64,000 nt of DNA from Owenia fusiformis (taxonomy: Eukaryota > Annelida > Polychaeta > Sabellida > Oweniidae): assembly GCA_903813345.2 (NCBI GenBank), contig CAIIXF020000012.1, positions 5,125,318 through 5,189,317 on the forward strand, written 5' to 3'. A program made the position numbers and the translations under genes. This document shows positions 13,001 to 24,500 of this stretch, piece by piece; position 1 is the stretch's first letter; every line of letters begins with the position of its first letter. The notes below the pieces were generated by a model. The model was given only the letters and a program-made list of their open reading frames with translations. It had not been told where the DNA came from and did not search any database.

Positions 13001-15430
13001 TTTTGAATAAAATAGACCAATCGGCCGGTACTAAAGATTGAAGCAAATGTGGATCTCTCGCTAATAAATCTGGAATTTTAATTCATTAAGATCAGCGTTT
13101 TTGACATTGATGTTTGAGTAAAAAACCTGGATAAGCACCAAAAAATCGGGATTTTTCCGGATTCAAATCGAGATTGTTCCCGATTTAAATCGAGATTTGG
13201 CAGGTAGGCCATACCCAATTATTTTTTCTAGTTCAATTCAATAAGAGTAATCCTTGATTGGATTTACTTTTCATTATATCCGCTGACTATGCTAGTAATG
13301 TCCGTTGCCCTAAATGTAGCCTACCTTCTTCCTATCGACTTGATTAAATTATAAGGCGTGTTTGTTTCTACTAAATTAAGACTCTTTACTAATTGTTGCT
13401 AGTGATTTCTTTTCTCTTGTTCAGTGTAGAAAACAATCCGAAGAAAAAAATTCGTAGTTCGGAGTTTTTTAAGAAATTGAAAAGTCTCAACTCGAAGACC
13501 ATTCAAGGCGGTATTTACGTTAACACTTTTTACATGTAAACGTTATAAGTTATCCTATAATCATGTACACTAGCATTTAATTTGCAAATTGCTCTCATTC
13601 TCTCAAAAAATTAATTCTTTAAGATGAGAAGGCCTGGTTGAGTCAATTTCTTGATGAGATCTAGAAAGCTATAATTATCTATAATTAATCGAATAATACA
13701 CGATGAAACACTTCATAATCACACATACAGTAGGCCTAATCGTCTTAGACTTACCTACACTGAACCTCTTTATTCGATAAAAGCGACATCTTTATATCAC
13801 ATTAATGCAAAAATTACCTTTATCATTGGTAGCGAGGCTAACCAGCTACACGTTTTTTAGAAAATTTGTATGTGCTCCCTGGGCCAGGGATGACTGTCCC
13901 ATTTCCATTTCCGGGGACCCAATTACAACTTTTATTGATTGTTCTAAAATAGGCAAGTACATACTGCGAATGGGGAGAACTAACCTCTAGAGGACCATAA
14001 TTCCTAATAGTCACGTACCAGTTCTCTTAAAACGAGTTGTTTAACCTCCCTATTATCATTGTAAATACGGTTGTGAGATATTGTATGCTTGGTTGCCGAA
14101 ATGGGTACGTTGATGGGGCAATGTTTACTGAAGATGCATGCATTCATACGCAGAAGTCAAGTTGATAGATCGTGCATCGAAATGTGAACGACGTGACATG
14201 TTGTTTTTTGCTCGTGTGTTTTAGTAAACATTCAAGGTAATGTGAAATTGTGACTCGGGGAATTGTTGTTAGTTATAATATACTAATAAAATTATAAAAA
14301 GCGTATAGCTATTGACACGTCATTGTGACATGTATTATCAAGGTTTAATTACAAATCTAGGGATAAATAAATTAAACTAATCAAAGGTGCAACTCAAAGG
14401 AGTCAACGTGCACCCATCATTCTGTGCCTGAAATGATTGAAATTGGTCGAGAAAGGCACACTTCCAAGCCATCCTTAGATATACTGAATTCGATTTTAAT
14501 TAACGCTCAAACTAAAGTGTTGCTTGTTTCACAAATGAGTCTCATTGCGACTTGTAATTTCGTTTTAAGAAAGACAGTTATAAGGGTAATGTCAATTTTT
14601 AGGAACCCTCGTCAATGCTTCATATTTAGTTACATACTTCAGCTGAGCACATTTACTCGTCAGTAATAGTTATCATTAACAGCCTTATGACAATGAAGTT
14701 AAATCAAGGAATCATGGGAACCTACCTCCTCTGATTTGCCATTGCTTAGTCATGCTGTTTTAGTTCAATTAAAACATGAAAACAAGTTTTATCAACTATT
14801 CATTGAACTAATTTTCATTTCCATTTACCGTGGCATTTAACATTATTTGGATTATGATAACAGCAAACATGCAGTGTCATGTATTCATTACAAGAATCAT
14901 ATCATTAATAACGGGTACTCACTTCAAGTCGATGCAGCGGGACGGACGAACCAAACTCAACAATTGTCATTGGAGACCAATTTGCCAATTTGGAGTAGAG
15001 GTGTTTTTAAATACGAAAAGCAGTTTTCGCAGAGGCCAATAAAGTTCAGAATAATCCTAGTTGAATTGGATTGGAGAAAATGTCAATTCTGGGTAATTAT
15101 TCAAAAATTCATTGAAAGAAAAATAACGAATAAGTGCAACTTTTTGAAAATTGCCACAAATCAAACAAATCTTTGTACAGTAGCGTATATTCTCTCAAAA
15201 ACAAGTTTGGACGCATTATGATAATACTATTCAATGCTTCGTGAAAAACCTTGCCTTTAAAAGAAATGAGTCATTTTGATAAAAAAAATCGCAAACCTTT
15301 TTGAACTGCATGTTTTTTATCGTTTTACGCTCTCGGAGGCAATACTTTTAGCAGCCATTTAACAATTTTGTCATTTGTACATAGTTAATATTGGTACATA
15401 TTACATGCAACCATTATTTAAACTTGTTCG
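10016..15430. other. Intergenic region upstream of the large gene
   Basis: No supported gene. 10830-11165 and 13090-13200 are rich in degenerate CGATTTTT or AAAAATCGGG motifs in opposite orientation. 12373-12462 holds a hairpin (TGATACAAGAC in both orientations). 12660-12762 has an inverted pair CCGTGGTCACATTT / AAATGTGACCACGG. A frame at 14847-15221 (124 codons) has no splice logic or recognisable protein and is left out. Confidence 0.4.
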
Positions 15431-15545
15431 ATGTCAACACCATGTAGAATATTTCTATTCATATATTTTTCTTATTTAGAGTGGATCTCCTTGCTGACAG
15501 TTTTGCTAATATGGAGCAAAGGAGACATTGCAAGTGGCTCTATAG
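15431..15545 (+). CDS. Candidate first coding exon with hydrophobic leader
   Basis: An ATG at 15431 opens a short frame that includes WISLLTVLLIWSKGD and ends in phase 1 at a GT donor, matching the phase of the next exon. The hydrophobic run resembles a signal peptide or anchor. Alternatively, the exon starts at the good acceptor after 15479 (pyrimidine-rich, TTTAG) and the ATG lies in an unseen upstream exon. The context of the 15431 ATG is weak, and I cannot locate a promoter. Confidence 0.45.
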
Positions 15546-18500
15546 GTAGTCATTGATCTGAGTAAATTAAGTCAAATCTATAGATTTTAAAAAAAATCCT
15601 AATTTTTGATTGCAAATCGATGTCATTTCAAAATGTAAAACGTATGTAATGCCTTTATATTCATTTGATTGTATTACTGAATAATTTGCTTTAGAAAAAG
15701 TGATAGTACCGACATTTTAATGCTACACCCACGCACTAATATTCGACGCATATTTTACATTTTTATGATTTCGAATCACAGCCATTACTTTTCAGTTTTA
15801 CGGAAATTGGCAGATTTGTGACTTCTCAAAATTTATCCAGCTTAACCTTAATTTGGTGATTCCCCAAAAAATCATTAACTAAATACAGTGTAACAACAAT
15901 TCATTGATGTGTTTTTTCGCACATGCCGATGCATAACCATACAAATAAGCCTGCTGCATCTTTGCTATCTGAAAGCCTTTAGATTTTTCGGTGTATTTGT
16001 CTGGGGAATTGCCGTCTGAACTTCAACATCATCAACAATGAGTGATATTTTGGGAATTTCGTGAATATAATATTTCGCGAATTAGATTGGAATTTCGCTA
16101 TAATTATGTTTTACGAATTATCCAAAACTCGCGAAAAGCGCGAATTATCGTTGTGCGTCAAAATTATCGGAATTAACGTATTTGGTAATGCAATGATGAT
16201 AAATCACTATTGGTCGCTCAAATCATTTTGATATGCCCGTTCGACTTACCCAAAAAGCAATGTTGTGTAAAACGCATAAATATACGTTTAAGCTTTCATT
16301 TCTCCAGATCCAACCGTAGGCTCCAAGATACAGGAATTCCTACCAGTGATTGAACGTGTAGAAGCCGAACTTGATATTCTTGGGAATATATTTTATGAAA
16401 AAATAATCAAACCGAAGTATCCTAAGAAAACTTCCAAGGCCGCCTTGGAAGCACAAATGGGTTTTGTGATGCCACTTTTACAATATATCAAGGTAAATTA
16501 CCTAAACAATCCTCTTCCACATTACATAGACATCTTATTTAAAAAAGGACATTGTATTCGTAAACTACAATAATCATATTTTAGTCAATTCAAAATCAAG
16601 ACCATTCCATTATTTCATTGTTTCCTTTACTAAAACAGAAAAAGGGAACAGCGTTTTCGCAATTTGCTGGCGACCAAACCACACGGGACACATTTACCGG
16701 CGTGTCAACAATTGCAAATGAGACACTTGGCGAGCTTTTGCGTTTGAGAAACAGTAAAACTAAAAAGAAGGAAATTGCAGTCGTTACGGAGATCCTTAAA
16801 TCTGCAATAGAGTTGTTTACGTGGTACACCACACATAATGAAACAGGTATTTAACGTGATACAGCAATAATATTATGACAAAACATGTTAGCTTTGAATA
16901 CATCAAATCAAAATATAACCCTGATACATGTATAGGGTATTGTTTATAGCAATTTGACTAGAAAATATCTGACGTATGTTTTGCAAAAGAAAAAAACTGA
17001 CGATTACTATTCATCCTGCTCCAAACGTTTGACAACAAGTCCAAAATTTGGACAATTTGGACTTGTTAATGTGTCCACTTGAAAAAGCCGTACACTAGAT
17101 ATAGTATATCTACATTTGAGGATTTAAACATTTTGATAAATTTCCAAACCGTTGGAATCGATCAGGAACAAAGTTCAGATTCAAACATCACAATTCCCTA
17201 GCTACCCGAAACATGTTGAAAATGTAGTAATATTTGTATAATAAATAAATAATGTAAAAAGATGTAACTGAGGTTAACACCATATCCAAAAGAGCCCAAT
17301 GAGACCCCTTTTTGCAATGACTATATAAGGAAACGTACATGTATGTGTAAATCAGGGATGATTTCGGTTTATTAAATTCTTTGATTTTCATTTGCAGGAA
17401 CGGTGAAACCAGAAGAAGATCAGGGCAAATTGAGCAAAGAACAAGTGCTTGAACAAATTGAAGCAATGGCATACGTACTAGGAGAAGATCTTAAGCGTAT
17501 TTCAAAGTTTACCAAAAATAGATGGAATAAAAAGATGACCACTTGGAAAAGGACCGTTGGTCCAATGTTGACATACATAAAGGTAGATTCTATGTTAAGC
17601 CCTGACTTTATTTAAAACAAAACAGAGTAATTAACTGCACGACAATAGTCACAGCATGGTATACTTTGACTTGGATTTGGCAATTCTGTAGTCTAATTTT
17701 TTTTTAATTGTGACAACAATAAGTAATCTTCAAATCGTTTTTGTCAATGACAGACACAATCTTTTTGTTACTTGAATGAATCGTTGAGGAATTGGTTGTG
17801 ATTGGGGAGTTTAAAATTAGCGGTAATATAGACGTTTACCTATCCGTATCCGTATGTTTGTTATTTCTATCAATACCGAATGATAAATGTTTAGTGTCAC
17901 TAATCATAAAAGTATGATATTTGATCTGTAAAAGACATAATTTGTTGAATAAAAACATATCTCTAGTACAATAGGTTCTACCCTTAGTTACATTTGGCCA
18001 TTTTTAGGAAATTACGCATACGTATAGCATACGTATAGCATACGTTGTAACTAAGGTAAAATAGCCCTGAGTGCAATAACAAACTAGTGTACAGGGTGGT
18101 CCAAAAATGGGACACTCATATTTCAAAAATAAATATTGATATCATTGATAAAAACATATCATATTATATACCATTGGATAGGGAATTTACTTATCTTTAA
18201 TTTGGTATATCATAAATTTAAATTTATTATAATGCCTGTCAGCCAGCGTCCACAATACAAATGATGTCATTTTCGTTTCAAAACGGTTTTTCAAAAACTA
18301 AATCTAAGTTTTTTTTTGTCAACATAAACAAACCATTCTGATAAATCATAGCGCTCAATTTTGGCATAAACTTTTTGATATTATCATTGATATGCTTTTG
18401 AAATACATGTAATAAACTACACTTCCCATAAATTCTGTTCTTTAGGGACTGAATAGATGTAAGGGTTCATGGTACACCAACTATGTTAGTTCTCCTCATA

Positions 18501-21500
18501 CGTGGTAGTCGCAGAAGTTAGCATCGGGTGATCTGGTTGGATGGGCAGTTATTAAGGGGGATGAATCAATATGTCCTGCAGAGAGGACTTATTCCTGATT
18601 ATTCCTGATGGGACTCCAGGCCATAGATCCCACAAGACAGTAAAATATATAAAGGAGAATGTGCCTCAATTCATACCCCCTAATCCCCCCCCCCTAAATC
18701 ACCTGATTCGACTACCACGTATGGGGCGAACCATCATGAACTCCTTACCTCTATTCAGTCCCTAAAGGACAGAATTGTTGAGAAATGGAATTCATTGTCT
18801 CAACAGCATATCAATGATGCTGCTTATCAGTTTAGGCCCATATTGAGGGTTATAATTGATCAAAATGGTGGACATATTGAACATCTGTTTCTGTTGACAA
18901 AAAACTTGTTTTTTGCAAGTTTTTGAAAACCTGTTTGAAATGAAAATGACGTCATTATTATTATGGACGCTGGTTGACATGTATTATAATAAATTTGAAC
19001 TTATGATATACCAAATTACAGAAAAGTAAATTCCCTATCCACTGATATATAATATGACATGTTTTCGTCAATAAAATCAATGTTTATTTTTGAAATACGA
19101 GTGTCCCATTTTTTGGGATCACCCTGTACGTATAGGTATACGTAAATAGGCTATTTACGCAAATCATAAAGTCCCTATTATCAAGCAGACTTACGCAAAT
19201 TAATACCATTGCGTATACTGTATTTAGAGCAAATCATACAGAATAATTCAAGTAAAGGACTTGGCAAACGACACGAGGCAAGGCTTCAAATATCTTAGAG
19301 ATATAGCAGTTCAAACCGAAAACATTCTACCAAAATTGTCGAGCAAAAATAAAAGAACAGCCCTGAAGAAATTAGATACCATTGTGACTACATTGGCAAA
19401 CCGTTATAAAGGTAAAACTATTGATACGTATTTTAAATGAATGATTGACTGGGATGTCGATTCGAAAATGACACAACATGCACAAGAGAGTTTAATTATA
19501 TGAGTTGACATGTGTTTTTTCTAATACTGGACAGTGACAACGCCTCAGGTCGAAACAACCAATGTGAGTGTTAGTGTAGCAAATCAAAAGAGTGACGTTG
19601 AAACAACAGAACGGAGTGTTGTTACAACTGAACCAAGTGGTATTGAAACGACAAAAGAGAGTGGTATTGAAGCAACAGAAGAGGGTGTTGGTACAACTGA
19701 ACCAAGTGATATTGAAATAACAGAAGAGGTTGTTGGTACAACTGAACCAAGTGATATTGAAATAACAGAAGAGGTTGTTGGTACAACTGAACCAAGTTCT
19801 ATTGAAATAACAGAAGAGGTTATTGGTACAACTGAACCGAGAGGTACTGAAATAACAGAAGAGGATGTTGATACAACTGGACCAAGTGGTATTGAAACGA
19901 CAAAAGAGAGTGGTATTCAAGCAACAGAAGAGGGTGTTGGTACAACTGAACCAAGTGGTATTGAAATAATAGAAGGGGGTGGTATTGAAACAACAGAAGA
20001 GGGTGTTGGTACAACTGAACCAAGTGGTATTGAAATAATAGAAGGGGGTGGTATTGAAACAACAGAAGAGAGTGTTGGTACAACTGAACCAACTTCCATT
20101 GAAATAACAGAAAAGAGTGGTATTGAAACAACAGAACGGAGTGTTGATACAACTGAACCAAGTGGTATTGAAGCAACAGAAGAGGGTGGTGGTACAACTG
20201 AACCGAGTGGTATTGAAACAAGTGAAGCGAGTGGTGTTGCAACTGAACCAAGTGGTATTGAAATACCAAGTGGTATTGAAACAACCACAGCGAGTGTTGA
20301 TACAACCCAACCAAGTGGTATTGTAACAACAGAAGCTAGGGTTGTTACACCTGAACCAAGTGGTATTGAAACAACTGAAGAGAGCGGTATTGAAACAACT
20401 GAAATCATCACTTCTAATCTAAATAGAGAATCGACAATGGCTTCACTTGTATTTGGTAAGAACAATAAACATTTTACAAACGGGTAATGACAAACATCGT
20501 AAGCGAGTGGTACACTGTAAGTGTAAGTCGTATTAAGTGATCGTCTCTACAAAAACAGGAAACCAAACATACAAATATGAAAACAATATATTTGATAACA
20601 ATAAATCTATCACAGTTAATGTTAATGGCTGTAAATGCAATATTCTATTCAATTATTGTAACAAACGTGTTTATTCAGATGTTTTTAACTTCCACATTTA
20701 CAAGTAGATTGTATACATTGCTGTAAGCTGGTAAAAATAACACTTTTTTATTGCAGATGGTTTGCCAACACTAAATGAAATTCTCGCACTTCCACGTCAG
20801 CCATTTACAGAAACAATCAAAATCACCGATACGTGTAGTGCCAGAATTGTTTTTGAAGGTTGTTTTGTATTCGTGAATCCGATTCCAGAAAATTGCCTGG
20901 GTGTCGATATGATTATTAAACAGGTTTTTGGTAACTTTAATGGTCTTGACTCTGCTCTGCAGATTGGATCAATTGGAGAGAGTCCAACTCCGTTGTCATC
21001 GCTCACGTTAAACCAAGTTGTTGTTGATGTTTGTCAGGAGAATATTTCTCTCTCAGCATCAGATCTAACTGATGATGTCATAACTATTATTCCGTCATTT
21101 CTAAGCGTGACTGACTTGACAATAGATGCATCTATTATCGTTCCCACTGAGGCAATATCAGTTTCGTTTAATGCCGTGTGGTCAATCGCCGGTGTAACAT
21201 TTAATGTTGCCGCTACGGTTGCTAATGCTAATCAGTATGAGATAGTTGCAACTCCAACCACTCAAACTGTCTCGATGGATACTCTGTTGGGTGGTCTGTC
21301 AGAAGCCTTGGTTCCAGGTGACAGTTCCAGTGTTGCAAACTTGTTTGATGATTTGAACCTTGATCGTATTGTTATAAGTAACCCACAGCTGATCGTTAAA
21401 TCTCCTAATTCCAGCAGCATCGGGATTCAGTTTACATTTACATCAGATGTATCAGGATTGGGAACGCTTGACATTATGTTAAACTTCAATCGTGTAAAGG

Positions 21501-24500
21501 GAGATGAAGGGGACTTTGAAAATACGTTATCAATGACCGTTCTCTTTAAAGACATAAGACTTTCTGCAGTTGTTTTGCATCTTTTAAGTCTTGATATTTC
21601 TAAAGTCCCTGTTATCGGTAGCTTACACTTCCCCGAAATGGCAGTAATAGTGGCATCAGATAATGTTACATCACCGATAGTTTCGTATAACTCTGAATCG
21701 GAGGTGTTAGCTTTGCTACCTTCCATATACAAGGGCATAACTTTGCTTTTTACTGCAAGCGTTGGCGACGCTTTTAGCTCAAATTTTATGGTAAGACTAG
21801 CTCCGCCGAATAAAACAATTCATTTTGAAGTGCTACCTGGTTCCGAGACTTCAGTCAAAGACCTTATCTATCTATTTCTTGGAACTATACAAGTTGAGCT
21901 TCCACCGAACTTTTTCCTGGTCGACTTTCTTGATAAGTCACTATCGGGTATGAGTTACGATGGGGAACTAAATACTCTCACAATTCCCGTTATACTCCCC
22001 GATCAAATCACAATCATTGAATATGTGTTCGAAATAGAAAACCCGGAAGTTGAATTCATTATTGGTCTTGGGACGCCTAAAACTTTAAGCTTTGATGTTA
22101 GGGGACGTTGGGTCATAAAGGACTATCCAGTTGATTTGTCAATATCAAAACCCCCTGGTGCTAATGAGTTTATTGCCACGGCTTGTCCTGAGAAACCTAT
22201 AGAAGTAGGGATAATAATGGCGAAACTCGCTGGACAGTTCCTTCCAAATGGTCTGGAGGATAAACTACGAAGTATAGGTCTCACTACATTTTCAATTGAA
22301 GAGCCGTGTTTCGAGGTAATTACTGGTAGTAACTTTGGAGCTAGAGTTTGGGGAAATGCAGTTATAGGAAGTTGGGACAACACTAAGGTTGAAGTACTTG
22401 GGGTTCAGGCTAGTGGGGCTATACTGATGGCTTTGGGGGTAGTCCTTGAGAGAGCCAAACTGAGTGATGTTGTTGATAAACTATCAGGAAATACTGTAAA
22501 CTTCGTAGGTCATCGTATATTTGATGACAGTATAATTGGATTTATCACTTCTACACATGATATTCCGAATATTGGCAGTGGTGAACGTAAATTTACGAAA
22601 CTCCCGATGCTCAGTGATACAACCATAATGAAAGGGATAAGCCTGATGGCGCAGCTTAAAATTCCCGAAAACTGCTATTCTGATAAATTCTGTGGTGTAC
22701 TGAAGAAGTTCTTCGGATCAGGCTTTGCAGCTGTTCTTAAAGGTCGACTTGCAATTAACTTCCTTCAGCTTGAGGTGACAGTACCAAGTGAAATAGAACT
22801 TATTGAAGGCTTCACGTTATCTGATGTTGGTTTTAGAGTTAAAGCAAGAGCCCCTACATTTGAAATTGGACTCATGGCTACTTTGGAGGTTGAGAACCCA
22901 CCTCTTGTTTTTATAGGCTCAATAGGTGTGTCAACAACGGGCGGTGTGGTAGCAGAGCTGGCCGTGGCTGGATGTTTGAAAAATACATTCCTATTGTCCA
23001 TTGTTAGGTTATGCGATTTGCACATACGACTGGGTGTTACTCCAGAGCCTACTTTAATATCAGAACTAGGCGTCGGGGCTAACGCAGAGATCGGTGTGTT
23101 CAACAATCCAAAAGCTCGTCCATTCCGTGCCATTGTGTATATTGGCTTATATAAGTATGCCCCGACCCAAAATTACTTTCTCGGCTCAATAAGTTCCTTA
23201 ACTATTCCTGATATACTAGCAGCATTCGGCTCTTTCCCCTCACTTCCAAAAGCTCTTGATGAGATTGGTTATCCAGAGGGACTTAATATGTCATATGCAA
23301 TACAATCGAGGACGCTCCCAAATGGTGTTGTCATCCCAAGTGGTCTACGTTTTCGTGGAATCCTACAAATTCTAGCTTTAAAGGTATCAACTGTTATGCG
23401 TATAGACATTAATGGCATTTTCATATCTGTAGTTGTCAATAGGCTTGAAATTGGTAGAGGTCTTATTACGGTTGAAGGCACTGGTGGTAAATCAGGTCCT
23501 GAACTCTTTGTGGATGTCGGATGGAATCGTCCCCGTGCTAAGATTGATATCAATGGTAGAGTCTGTGTTCTTAAGATATGTGCGTCAATAAACATTACCA
23601 TAGACGCAAGGGGTATTCATTTTGAAATTGATGGCAACATATTGGGTCTATTTGAAGCACATCTAAGGTTGACAGGTAGTTACTCAACACTTGCATCTTC
23701 TGAATTTATGGTCGATGGCCAATTCAAACAAACCTTTCTGGATTTTCTGAAAAACAAAGTAACGGATGCTCTTAGTAAGATAAGTGGTTTGTCGACCAAA
23801 GCTGTAGAAGAGGCCCAAGAAGTTGTTGATAAACTTGATGAGAAAGTTGAAGAGGCTGCCAATAAATTACGTAGTAAAACAGATGAGGTATGATAGAAAC
23901 AAGTAATTATTTGATTTATTGTTTAATTTTTAGTTTATGAAATGAACATATATATTGCCGAGATATCTATAAATACAATGTATTGAGGGACACTATTTTT
24001 AAGTGCCAATTATGATTTTCGATACCTTACTTAAGGGGTTGCGTAAAACTTCAGGAATAGAAGCAATATGGCGGCTCAAACAAGTCTACTAGACCACCAG
24101 TCTATTTCAAAGCAATGAGGGGAATTAAGTTAATTCTAGTTTATTGAAATCGTTTAACTGAAGATGAAACTGAACCATCTGTAAACATTGAGAGGGTGAA
24201 TTACTATATTGCTGCATAAACGTCTTTAAACGTTAAACCTTAACCTGTGAACAATTGAGTTTTCTTCCAGATACATGCCTTCCATACAAACGGTGAGTAA
24301 CAACGACGACAAGTGGTCACTTTGCTAAACGTCATGTGTTACCTTTAAACATTTCTTAGTATTTCCATATGCAATCCGTTTCTAGGTCGACCGTATTCAG
24401 AACTTGTTGGATGATAAAGCGGAAAAGATTGGCGATCAAAAGCAGAAGGTTAATGATCTTGAGAGGAAATATCAAGCTGCTCTACAATCATGGCGGGAAA

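Noticed and set aside
14847-15221. 124-codon plus-strand frame upstream of the large gene
   Set aside because: Composition is intron-like, there are no plausible splice sites in phase with the downstream exon, and no protein similarity is recognised.
19492-20487. Long minus-strand frames (up to 272 codons, Cys/Phe/Thr-rich) and alternative plus frames over the repeat exon
   Set aside because: They are shadows of the 42-nt-based repeat; only the frame compatible with neighbouring exon phases is called.
24271-24293. Possible 22-nt microexon between the large exon and exon F
   Set aside because: It has AG and GTGAGT borders but would break the frame between two phase-0 borders.
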